Shown here one piece after another: positions 9,120 through 18,283 of a DNA stretch of 64,000 nt. Made by a program: the position numbers and the translations under genes. Position 1 is the stretch's first letter, and each line of letters opens with the position of its first letter. The DNA is from G965212025 sp965237985 (GTDB lineage Bacteria > Pseudomonadota > Gammaproteobacteria > Poriferisulfidales > Oxydemutatoraceae). The stretch covers positions 1,798,001 to 1,862,000 of the forward strand of contig OZ250161.1 of the NCBI GenBank assembly GCA_965237985.1, read 5' to 3'. The notes beneath the pieces were generated by a model. That model was not told where the DNA came from and made no database searches. It saw only the letters and a list, made by a program, of their open reading frames with translations.

Positions 9120-9900
9120 TTTCATCCAGCTTGATTACAGATTGTCTTTTTCGCTAAACACCATGGTGGAGCTACCACGTCAAACACCGAGTGTGGTTTT
9201 TTGTTGTTGCGGGAATTGACCCAATCATCAGTGGCTTGCGCAGTCGTCCTCCGTTGTTGGCGGTAGATTTTCTCGTATTGAAAGGGGCGTCAAAATCTTG
9301 CCACCATGTTCTTGTCCATCAACTTCTCGGCCAGCTATGGAAATCTTGCTGCCAGCTACTGGTAATCGTTCAGTGCAGGTCAGTCTGTAAATTGGTCACC
9401 TTGTCTGGTGTCGAAAATTCCTGGCTTGTCGTTGTGTCTTGGTGTCCCATTACCGGATTCAGCGGCGATTGTCCGAGGATGGTGTTCGACAGTCGTCATG
9501 TCAGAACCTTGCGCTTAGCCCAGTCCAGGATGGTAATCAGGTAGAACAATCCATGCGTATCGCTATGTATGTGATGTCAAGTGCAGCCATATCAGGTCTG
9601 GTCGCTTGATTGCCATGTACGTTAAGCAGATAAGTCCAGAACAGATACTGGAAGGTCTGGCGTGTGTGGGGGGGGGTAGCTTGTTGGCGTAGGTGTTGTG
9701 TCAAAGTTGGATGCCAGCAGGCAAAGTAATGGTACTGAAGGCCGGTTCCCATGCGTATGCGAAACCGGAGAAGAGATTGTGAGTGGTTATGAAGCATGGT
9801 GGTCAGTTGGGGCGAGTGAACAGAGATTCCAGACAGCTCGATGGGTGAGATACCAGCATAAGCGGACAAAAAGGCCGGTTTCAAGAGCTGAGCTTTGCGA
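9120..9900 (-). pseudogene. Decayed IS3-family transposase OrfB (DDE integrase)
   Basis: Reading the minus strand through frameshifts gives integrase-core landmarks in order. They are RPDMAALDITYIAIRMD (the D-I-T-Y-I block), then in another frame FYLITILDWAKRKVLT, SNTI, NGTPRHNDKPGIFDTRQGDQ, YEKIYRQ and RNNKKPHS. These correspond to the IS3 pattern DITYI...FLYL..I.DW.SRKVL...SDQGxQFT...Y......RPH. Several in-frame stops and frame changes rule out a working enzyme. Terminal inverted repeats were not located. It shows that the gene-poor stretch from 8574 to about 10000 is old mobile-element debris. Confidence 0.6.
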
Positions 9901-10077
9901 AGCGACTCCGTACCTGAGTGGAGTGACTAAAGAAACAGTATAAGTTGGCGGGCGCTGGAAGTAGTACGCATCAGCATAGCTAAGGCAGACAAATGCCATG
10001 AGTTTGTCTGTAGAGTGAGTATGGAGATCCCAAATCAGCGTGGTCAGATGGAGCCGAACAGGGAGTATCACGGGAAC

Positions 10078-11572
10078 AGCATGACTGTCATCGTTTTGCC
10101 GGGGACATAAAGCAGCACAGAGGTAAGTGGTTCCGCAGCGAAACTGATTGTTGTTCGCAGTAAGGAACTGATTGCGGGGGCGAGCTTTGATGTTGTTCTC
10201 ATGAGCAATGTTCTAGTCGCTGGTGAGTGGGTAAGGGTTCGGATTGTGGAAGCCTCGCCACCGGTTATTGTTGGTGGCAATGTTCAGAATCGGTTGGTAA
10301 TGGAGAGTGTGGATTCCAGCTTGTTGACTTTTATCGCTACTGATATTGAACCCGGTGATGAGATGGACCCGGAGTGGGAGTTCCTTGTCGCCGGTGAGCC
10401 GGTGCTGGCGGTTGGAGAAGTTGCACGGTTTGAGGGTTTGACAACAGGTGCCAGAATCACAGTTCGGTTGACGCGGTCAGCTGCTAATGGTGATTTTGGT
10501 AGTTTTGTGTTGCGGGTTTCAGATTCTGATGGAGCGATTGTCCTGGTGACTGTAAACATTGTTCCGGGGTGTGTCTTGGTGGCGGTCAAGATCTGATGAC
10601 CAGGCAGACCGGCACTGGCAGATTCGTCAGTCCCTATCGGATCAGGACGCTGTGCCAGTTGCAGGACATGAGATCAAGCCCGAGTGTCCACTATGTATTA
10701 GCTACCGAGATTGATGCACGCTGGGCAAGTACGTTTAACGATGAAGCTGGTTTTGAACCCATTGCACTCGGTACAGAGAATGGATTTTCGGGTTCTTTTG
10801 TGAACAGTGCAAAGCATGTGATTACTGGCTTGACTATAGATCGTCCCAGCACGGATAACGTTGGACTGTTTTCCCATTTGGCAAGTGGGGAGACGATACG
10901 TGGCGTGATACTGCAGGACTCGCGCACGACCGGACGCAACAAGGTTGGTGCTTTAGTCGGTGCCGGCTCCGGAGTGATTGAGGATAGTCGTTCTATCGGT
11001 TCTGTTTACGGGGAAGATGGTGTTGGTGGTCTGGTTGGATACAGCAGTGGCAGGATTGGCAACAGCTATGCGACTGGTTCAGTAACGGGGTCTGATGGTG
11101 TTGGTGGTCTGGTTGGATATAGCAGTGGCAGGATTGGCAACAGCTATGCGACTGGTTCAGTAACGGGGTCTGATGGTGTTGGTGGCTTGGTGGGAATTCT
11201 CATTGGCAGCTCGACCATCAGTAACAGTTACTCTTTAAGCACGGTGACAGGAACTAACAACAGCAGCAATTCGGTGGCCTGGTGGGAAGCAGCGCTAATG
11301 GTGCGAGCATTGTCGCCAGCTACTATACGGGGCCGAACAATGCTTTGGGTGCCCAGCGCAATTTTTTGCAGTTACGCTGTCCGACAGCGGCTGGCGCAAC
11401 CTGTCCGCAGGACGATCCGGCCACCAGCTACGAGAATTGGGACCCGCGTGTTTGGGGCTTTGGCAGTGCTGATGATTTTCCGAAATTGCGAGTTTCTTTC
11501 ATCCCGCGTGTGCGGGAGCAATGGCGTGTCAGAGTATATCTTGGTGGTGCAATGAGGTGGGAAGATCAGTAG
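10078..11572 (+). pseudogene. Broken GLUG-repeat / Ig-like surface protein gene (locus A)
   Basis: Three frames must be joined to read one protein. An Ig/cadherin-like repeat (10081-10596) has an in-frame stop at 10108-10110. From about 10569 a block begins (YRIRTLCQLQD..YVLATEIDA) and continues into GLUG repeats (DGVGGLVGYSSGRIGNSYAT). The last segment, from about 11282, reads YYTGPNNALGAQ...WDPRVWGFGSADDFPKL. GLUG motifs occur in large secreted adhesin-like proteins. The same order, Ig-like unit then CQLQD..DIDA then GLUG, is seen intact at 54072-55379, which supports reading this as a decayed paralogue. No signal peptide or secretion domain is seen. Confidence 0.65.
11016..11195 (+). repeat. 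78-bp direct repeats encoding GLUG units
   Basis: Two near-identical 78-bp units start at 11016 and 11094, and a third partial unit starts at 11172. Each encodes one 26-residue GLUG unit (DGVGGLVGYSSGRIGNSYAT followed by GSVTGS). Only a single base difference is seen between the first two. The length is a multiple of three, so unit gain or loss would keep the frame. The near-identity points to recent amplification inside an otherwise decayed gene. Confidence 0.85.
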
Positions 11573-12771
11573 CTGCTTGGAGCATACAGAAAATGGGTTT
11601 GGAGTCAGGATGGCAGGAATGATGGAAAAAGATTGCCGGGGGAGTGGCAGGCCACCGATTTGGCCGATGCTTGTTATCTGTTACGGTGTAATCTCGGAAT
11701 GACTTTGAATGGCAGCAGAGGGTAGTTCATGCAGGTTGGTGACAAAAGTTTGGCAGTGTCGCCCAGCGCCAGATTTTCGTTGCTTGTTGATGAAGAAACC
11801 TGGAAGTGTGGTACTGTCGGACCGGCTCGAGCAGGAACGTCCAAAGCTCATGAATCCTCTTGGCATGTTGCAGGTCTCAGCTACTGTTTTGCCTTGCCAC
11901 GAACTATACTTGACCCGCTACTTTCTGTAGCCGTGAAGTATTCCGTAGTACGGTTTTGACTTTGCGGTGCTCCATTAGTCGGGGGTTCCACAACTGCTTG
12001 TCAGTAAAACGCAAACTGATTCATGGGCGCCTTGCAAGGTGCTGGCAGTTGGACCATATTTTTCCCGAAATTGCACATGGCAAGGCAAATACTCTTTGTT
12101 GTTGGGGGAGTGCCCACTGTTTTTAATTACTTTTGTGAGCGTTACTGTTCAGACGCTGTAGCGCATCGCTTGCGCAAATAATTTTCTACACAGCAGGGCA
12201 AGTAAAAAAAGGAATTCATAACAGGCTGGTTTTTGTCTGGCAAGTCCACGTAGAGGTAAATGAGTTGCCATCTTCTTGCCAGCCAAGTCATAAAAGTGGT
12301 GTCAGACGAAGCTTATTGAATTTGACAATGGGGCGGTAGCCACCAGCAAAGTCCTGCCGCCGCGATCGCAGCAAAGCGGCGTGCCGGGAGATCTTTCATT
12401 CCAGCTGACAAATCGGAGAACATGCTTTCAGCGAAAATTTCAATGGTGGTTACAGGATTTTTGTTTGAACCAATGCTGATTTTGCGGTTGTCTTGACACA
12501 CGCTTGATCATTAGCCGTAACACACGGTCATGAAGTATGACCACCCCGTATACTTGTTGATGTACTACCACTGAACCGGTGTCGGGAAGCCGGTAGGATG
12601 GTTGGGAAATTGGATATTGTTGCAGTGTCCCTGATTTTGGGGGTACGGTGAAACGGTAGCGACGAAAGCATAATCTGTGGTTTTGCAACGGCGATCAGTG
12701 TGTTGTCCCGGGTGCGGATTACGTTTTTTCCGGGAATGTCCGGGCTGGTGTAGATCAGGCTACATCTGTGA
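11573..12771. other. About 1.2 kb with no recognisable gene
   Basis: Only short frames without ribosome sites or known motifs are present on either strand. Some minus-strand fragments at 12313-12690 read like degraded protein, but I could not assign them to a family. No tRNA-like or hairpin terminator structure was recognised. The stretch lies between a GLUG pseudogene and the 3' end of miaA and is best read as decayed accessory DNA. Confidence 0.5.
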
Positions 12772-13716
12772 TCAGTGTGTGTCTGTTGTTCGGATCAGCG
12801 CAACAACATCAGCGGTGCGCTTTGCTGTGTCGGGTATATGCGACAGGCAGGTCATTTTTTTCAGCCAGAGCATTTGGCGTTTCACAAGTTGCATGGTGGC
12901 TGTGACGACTTTTTCGCACATGGTTTCGTAGCAGTATTCTCCGCACAGATATTTCCAGACTTGCCGATAGCCGACGGCACGAATCGCAGGGGTTTCATGA
13001 TTTAGATCGCCGCGCAATAACAGGCGGCATACTTCGTCAATCAATCCATTTTGTAACATTTGCTCAAAGCGCGTACTCAGTATTGTGCGTTGTGTATCTT
13101 GGTCGGAAAATTCCAGTGCGATTTTTAGTTTTGGAGATATTGTTTCGTATCCTTTTTTGCCGTGCCCTTTGAATTTGCTCATGGGGATGCCGCATTGAAA
13201 ATACACTTCCAGTGCACGTTTGATTCTTTGGCTGTCGTTTTGGTGCAGAGTGGCAGCTGTTTTCGGGTCTTTTCTGGCTAAAATCCGGTACAGGGCACAG
13301 GAGTCGTGTTGAACGGACAGTGCTTGAATTTTTTTTCTGATTTCTTTGTTGATCGAAGGCATTTCGTCAAGGCCATATTCCAGTGCGCGAAAATAAAACA
13401 TGGTTCCACCAACCAGCAATGGGAGTTTCGCTTTTTGTTGTATCTGACGTATGAAACGAATAGCGTCCATGCAGAAATTACCTGCCGAGTAACAGCGTGC
13501 CGGATCGATAAAGTTGATCAAGTGGTACGGTACAGCCCCGTATTGTTCGGGCAATGGGGCGGCAGTGCCGATTTTCATGTCCCGGTAGACCATGGCGGAA
13601 TCGACGCTGATGATTTCGCATGGCAATTGTCTGGCAATTTCCAATGCCAGTTCAGTTTTGCCGACACCGGTGGGGCCAAGTATGAAAACCGGTTGGTAGA
13701 CGCGATCAGCAGGCAT
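12772..13716 (-). CDS. miaA: tRNA dimethylallyltransferase
   Basis: MiaA adds the isopentenyl group to A37 of tRNAs reading UNN codons. The P-loop GPTGVGKT is followed by DSAMVYRDMKIGTA (substrate aspartate), LLVGGTMFYFRAL, and the tRNA-binding region with QNDSQRIKRALEV. I start at the ATG at 13716 (MPADRVYQPVFILGPTG). A GTG nine codons upstream at 13743 is possible and is also present in the nearby duplicates. It is normally co-transcribed from mutL. Here about 1.2 kb containing decayed copies of its own 5' end separates the two, and no hfq follows. Confidence 0.94.
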   Translation of the reverse strand: MPADRVYQPVFILGPTGVGKTELALEIARQLPCEIISVDSAMVYRDMKIGTAAPLPEQYGAVPYHLINFIDPARCYSAGNFCMDAIRFIRQIQQKAKLPLLVGGTMFYFRALEYGLDEMPSINKEIRKKIQALSVQHDSCALYRILARKDPKTAATLHQNDSQRIKRALEVYFQCGIPMSKFKGHGKKGYETISPKLKIALEFSDQDTQRTILSTRFEQMLQNGLIDEVCRLLLRGDLNHETPAIRAVGYRQVWKYLCGEYCYETMCEKVVTATMQLVKRQMLWLKKMTCLSHIPDTAKRTADVVALIRTTDTH

Positions 13717-13770
13717 ACATTGCTGGTAGCTGGCATAAATCACGGTTAGCTGGCATAACGCTCAGGTCGT

Positions 13771-14712
13771 TCCGTTGATCAAGTGGTACGGTACAGTCCT
13801 GCATGGTTTGGGCAACGAGGCGGCAGTGCTGATTTTCATGTCCCGGTAGACCATGGCGGAAGCGCCGCTGATGATTTCGCATGGTAATTGTCTGGCAATT
13901 TCCAATGCCAGTTCAGTTTTGCCGACACCAGCAGGTCGTGTCTAAAAACGGGTTGGAAGTTGCGATCAGCTGGCATAAATTACGGTTAGCCGGCATAACG
14001 CTCAGGTCGTTCCGTTGATCAAGTGGTACAGGTACAGTCCTGTACGGTTCAGGCGTTGAGGCGGCAGTGCCGATTTTCATGTTCCGGTAGACCATGGCGG
14101 AAGCGCCGCTGATGATTTCGCATGGCAATTGTCTGGCAATTTTCAAGGCCGGTTCAGTTTTGCCGACACCAGCAGGTCGTGTCTAAAAACGGGTTGGAAG
14201 TTGCGATCAGCTGGCATAAATTACGGTTAGCCGGCATAACGCTCAGGTCGTTCCGTTGATCAAGTGGTACAGGTACAGTCCTGTACGGTTCAGGCGTTGA
14301 GGCGGCAGTGCCGATTTTCATGTTCCGGTAGACCATGGCGGAAGCGCCGCTGATGATTTCGCATGGTAATTGTCTGGCAATTTCCAATGCCAGTTCAGTT
14401 TTGCCGACTCCGGCAAGTGCCAGGATGAACGCCGGTTGGTAGACGCGATCAGCAGGCATACATTGCCGGTAGCTGGCATAAATCACGGTTAGCTGGCATA
14501 ACGCTCAGGTCGTTCCGTTGATCAAGTGGTACGGTACAGTCCTGTATGGTTCAGGCGTTGAGGCGGCAGTGCCGATTTTCATGTTCCGGTAGACCATGGC
14601 GGAAGCACCGCTGATGATTCCGCATGGTTTTATCTGTCAATTTTCAAGGCCGGTTCAGTTTTGCCGACACCGGCAGGTTGTGTCTAAAAACAGGTTGTGA
14701 AGTTGCGATTTG
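13771..14712 (-). repeat. Four tandem decayed copies of the miaA 5' end
   Basis: Units begin at 13771, 14011, 14252 and 14514 (lengths 240, 241, 262 and about 199). Each matches the reverse complement of miaA codons 1 to about 65 plus its leader. The best copy, at 14252-14513, still encodes the start, a P-loop altered to ALAGVGKT, and ARQLPCEIISGASAMVYRN, then loses frame. Copies share changes not in the functional gene, such as VYRN for VYRD and a CAGGTCGTGTCTAAAAAC block. They therefore amplified from each other after the first duplication. None can make a full enzyme. Confidence 0.9.
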
Positions 14713-14967
14713 TAAAAGTATATCCTGTTTTTTCTGGCACTTTCGGATGCTGGATGAGGAAAAGTCACAGTGAACGATGAAAAGCCGCCAGGTCATGAAT
14801 TTCTTGCAAAGCGTCCGAACAAGCTACGTTTCGTGCCGCCGTTCTCTCCCGACACGCGAGTCCGAAAAATCCATCTGCATCACTCGGTGAAAGCGACAGC
14901 ATTTCCGCACCCCTGGCCTGACAAGGTGTCAGTGTGTTCTGAATATGCAATAGCGGGTTTTGGCATG

Positions 14968-16779
14968 TCAGCGCCCCCTGAGGAACAGCTTGTTCAATTC
15001 CGCAATATCGATCTGTGTCCAGGTTGGTCTGCCATGATTGCACTGGCCGCTTCGCTCAGTGTTTTCTATTTCACGCAACAGGGTGTTCATTTCGTCATGG
15101 TTCAGGTTGTGGTTGGCACGAACGGCACCGTGGCAAGCCATGGTAGAGAGTATCCGGTCTTTTCGTGCCGCGACCCCGGTGCTCCCATCGTTGGCTGAAT
15201 AGTCGCTGAGCACATCCCGAAACAGTTGTTCGGAGTCATCGTGTGCGGAAAGCAAGGCCGGTACTTCTTTTATGGTGACCGTAGCTTCACCAGTGCGGTC
15301 GACTCGCAGGCCGAGTGTTTGGAGATCTTCCCGTTTGTTTTCGCAAAGCTCAGCTTCCGGTTCGCTTAACTGGACATGGATGGGCATGAGTAAAGTCTGC
15401 GACATTATCCCTGCACTGCGGTGAGCACACTTGAGTTTTTCGTACACGATGCGCTCGTGGGCAGCGTGCATATCCACCAGGATCATGCCGTTTTTATTTT
15501 CTGCCACGATAAAAATTCCGTGGAGCTGGCAGAGTGCAAAGCCCAGTGGCAATTCCGCGGAATTTTTGCTGCTTGCGTGTGTCAGGGAATCCTGTGGCGA
15601 AGGGGAGTCTTCGGTTGCGTATGTCAGCGGCAAACGGCTGGTTCCAGGCGACCGTTGCGCCAGCGATTCAGCAAACGGTGTCCTGTTGGGCAGCTGCGGC
15701 TTGGTTTGCCACGCTGTTTGTGGATGTCTGGCTGGTGCGAAAGGGCTTTTCTTTAAGTTGATCAATTGCTCGGGCGAAGTGCGGGCAATGGCATTTGCCA
15801 AAGTATGTTGCACGAAATTAAAAATAGATTTTTGATTATGGAAACGTACTTCCAGTTTTGCCGGGTGTACATTGACATCGACTTCACTGGTCGGAACTTC
15901 CAGGTACAGCACACAGCAGGGAAATCGACGTTGGTAGACCACGTCTTCAAAAGCGGTTTTCAACGCGTAGGAAAGCGTGCGACTTTGCACTGGGCGACGG
16001 TTGACCAGGAAATATTGCATATCCCCCTGCGAGCGGGAAATGGTTGGCAAGCCCAGCCAGCCGCTCAGTTTCAAGTTGTGTGTCGTCCGCTCGAACCAGA
16101 TGGATTGTTCTGCAAATCGTTTGCCCAGCACTTTTCCGGTCCGTGCACGTTGCTGTTTCCGGTCATGTGCCGGGCGCAGGCTTGTAAGCTTTTTGTCTTG
16201 GTGTACCAGGGAGAACGCTACGTCTGGGTGTGCCAATGCGAAGCGCTGGAACCATTTTTGCGTGTGGCCCAGTTCGGTGCGGGGAGATTTCAGAAATTTT
16301 CTTCTGCCGGGGACACAATAAAACAAGTCACTCACCGTCACCGTGGTCCCTAAAGGGTGTGTGGTCGGTTGTGGACCGGCGGAAAGCCCGGCTTCCGTGG
16401 CATGCAGTTCCCAAGCTGTTTCTCCGGCAGCTGTCCGGGTGTTGATGGCAAAACGTGAAACCGCGGCAATGCTTGGCAGTGCTTCTCCGCGGAAGCCAAA
16501 ACTGTTGACGCATTCCAGGTCGCTGAGCCGGGAAATTTTGCTGGTGGCATGTCGGGCCAAGGCCAGCTGTAATTCTTCCCGAGCGATGCCCTGTCCGTCA
16601 TCCTTTACCCGAATCTCGTCCAGGCCGCCGTTGCGGATCGAGATCACGATGTCGCTGGCTCCGGCGTCCAGGCTGTTTTCCACCAGTTCTTTGACGACCA
16701 GTGCGGGTCTTTCGACGACTTCCCCTGCTGCAATCTGGTTGACCAGGGAGAGAGGAAGCCTGCGAATTTTCGTTGTCAT
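14968..16779 (-). CDS. mutL: DNA mismatch repair protein MutL
   Basis: This GHKL ATPase couples MutS mismatch recognition to strand incision. The N-terminal ATPase motifs are visible: IAAGEVVERPALVVKEL, ENSLDAGA, DDGQGI and GFRGEAL. The C-terminal half has DMHAAHERIVYE, close to the DQHA(x)2E(x)4E endonuclease motif, plus GQCNHGRPTW. An incising MutL rather than the E. coli MutH-dependent type is therefore plausible. I start at the ATG at 16779 (MTTKIRRLPLSL), with GAG just upstream; a GTG four codons earlier is an alternative. It is divergent from the RibD-like gene and upstream of miaA. Confidence 0.96.
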   Translation of the reverse strand: MTTKIRRLPLSLVNQIAAGEVVERPALVVKELVENSLDAGASDIVISIRNGGLDEIRVKDDGQGIAREELQLALARHATSKISRLSDLECVNSFGFRGEALPSIAAVSRFAINTRTAAGETAWELHATEAGLSAGPQPTTHPLGTTVTVSDLFYCVPGRRKFLKSPRTELGHTQKWFQRFALAHPDVAFSLVHQDKKLTSLRPAHDRKQQRARTGKVLGKRFAEQSIWFERTTHNLKLSGWLGLPTISRSQGDMQYFLVNRRPVQSRTLSYALKTAFEDVVYQRRFPCCVLYLEVPTSEVDVNVHPAKLEVRFHNQKSIFNFVQHTLANAIARTSPEQLINLKKSPFAPARHPQTAWQTKPQLPNRTPFAESLAQRSPGTSRLPLTYATEDSPSPQDSLTHASSKNSAELPLGFALCQLHGIFIVAENKNGMILVDMHAAHERIVYEKLKCAHRSAGIMSQTLLMPIHVQLSEPEAELCENKREDLQTLGLRVDRTGEATVTIKEVPALLSAHDDSEQLFRDVLSDYSANDGSTGVAARKDRILSTMACHGAVRANHNLNHDEMNTLLREIENTERSGQCNHGRPTWTQIDIAELNKLFLRGR

Positions 16780-16909
16780 CAATCTCGGCACTTAGACCTG
16801 TTGGCAGGGGATGCGTCGGTTTTTCATCAAAGCAACCAAGGCATCGTCAAATTTCATGACCTCATAGCGTGGGTTATAGGATTATGATTGCCTGTTGCAT
16901 AGTGAAGCC

Positions 16910-17719
16910 ATGAGCAATGTCCTGCAATTATATCCACAGCTACGTCAATGTGACGATGTCAGAGGGTTGTACCTGGAAGAAAATCTGCACTTGGCATCTC
17001 ATTGCGTGTATGCAAATTTTTTGACGAGCCTTGATGGGCGCATTGCCGTGCGCGTCAACAATCGTTCTTTTGTTCCGGACGGTCTTGCCAACCACAATGA
17101 TCTGCGTCTGTTTTTTGAGTTACAGGCGCAATGTGATTGTCTGATTACCCACGGTGGCTATTTGCGCTCCCTTGCCAGCGGAGAACTCGGTGATGTGTTA
17201 CGTCTCGGGGGAGGCGTCAGCCACCAGGATTTATGCCGCTGGCGTAAAGGCGAGGGTCTTGACCCGGAACCACTGGTAGTGGCGTGTAGTGTCAGTCTGG
17301 ATTTTCCGGTGCCTGATTTCGTGGAAAAAAAACTGTTTTGGGTGGCGACCACGGAAAACCACGACCGGGAGAAAGCGCAGGCGTTGCGCAGCAATGGCGT
17401 CAAAGTAATCGTGATGAATGACGGGCCGTGGGTAAAAGCTGGTTTATTGGTGAAGATGTTGCGTCGTGCCGGAAAGAGAACGATTTATCTGTCTGCCGGC
17501 CCGAAATTTTTTGAAGGGGCGGTAAACGATCGGGTTCTGGATCTGTTGTACATGACGGTTTCGCACCAGCTGCTCGGACACGCCAGTATCCATACTATGG
17601 TTGAAGGTCTTTTCCCTTCGCCACTGCGATGCCGGATGCTTCAGGAGCGCCTCATTTACGACCGGGACGAAAGTCTCAACCATGCCCAGTGGTATGCCAG
17701 GTTTGCCTGTCGCTATTGA
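16910..17719 (+). CDS. RibD C-terminal-domain reductase, stand-alone
   Basis: The protein of about 269 residues matches the RibD_C/DHFR-like pyrimidine reductase fold. It opens with YANFLTSLDGRIAV (the substrate and NADPH strand), has THGGYLRS, then IYLSAGPKFFEGAVNDRVLD, equivalent to the GGPxL..ALLE..LIDEL block. No deaminase domain is fused, unlike bifunctional RibD. It may supply riboflavin-pathway reduction. Because the window also encodes a methanopterin-linked C1 module, a role in reducing a pterin such as dihydromethanopterin is an alternative. That is inference. Start is ATG 16910 with GTGAAG upstream. Confidence 0.75.
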   Translation: MSNVLQLYPQLRQCDDVRGLYLEENLHLASHCVYANFLTSLDGRIAVRVNNRSFVPDGLANHNDLRLFFELQAQCDCLITHGGYLRSLASGELGDVLRLGGGVSHQDLCRWRKGEGLDPEPLVVACSVSLDFPVPDFVEKKLFWVATTENHDREKAQALRSNGVKVIVMNDGPWVKAGLLVKMLRRAGKRTIYLSAGPKFFEGAVNDRVLDLLYMTVSHQLLGHASIHTMVEGLFPSPLRCRMLQERLIYDRDESLNHAQWYARFACRY

Positions 17720-17953
17720 CGGCATCAAATGGCGACGGGCAGTTTTCGTTGAAACAAGTCATGCCGTGAAAATTCAGGCAGCAGCTCGACCAGAGATTTA
17801 ACAGACACTCAGCGCTTCTGGCACTCGGTTATTGATCTGTCATTGGCTGAGGCGGTCTGATCGCGACTTTTTTATGAGCGTGAGGCCCAAACGCGCGTTT
17901 GACCACATTTACCTGGTCGTCGGCCAGAGTTGCCGGCCATTAGTCGGGGAAAG

Positions 17954-18142
17954 TCAATTTTGTCCTCCTGTCAGGGCAAAAAGATTTGCAAGTTCTTTTT
18001 TAACCTCCTCAACATAGCCTGCCTTCTCTGACTCGGGTGTGATGACATGGATTTCATTCAATTTTGGTAGCTTCCTGTTGACATCGGCGGGTCGCCATTC
18101 TGGCAAAGGCGCGTAGCCCGCCAATGGAGAGTCAAAAAACAA
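17954..18142 (-). CDS. Possible small protein downstream of aroB
   Basis: A 62-residue frame with a TTG start ends in a hydrophilic, protein-like stretch (LPEWRPADVNRKLPKLNEIH...EEVKKELANLFALTGG). The same frame stays open upstream to the aroB stop, about 110 codons in all, but without an ATG or a ribosome site. In many gammaproteobacteria aroB is followed by damX, yet no SPOR domain is seen here. It may be a small real gene or the remnant of a longer one. Composition is the only support. Confidence 0.25.
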   Translation of the reverse strand: MFFDSPLAGYAPLPEWRPADVNRKLPKLNEIHVITPESEKAGYVEEVKKELANLFALTGGQN

Positions 18143-18283
18143 GACGCTTGTGAGAAAGACCGAAACAGTCGGGTTCTGTATACCTGAAGGAAGGTCTGTA
18201 CAGATTAGCTCCGCGCTCAGTCGTTCCTGTGCGGCAGCGGGGAGGATTGGTCGGGGTTGGTCGAGCCTGATTGTGCAAGAGGT

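Noticed and set aside
14154..14486. A 110-residue frame starting like MiaA as a second miaA gene
   Set aside because: It is a decayed 5' copy within the tandem array; it loses the family frame after about 65 codons and its P-loop is altered.
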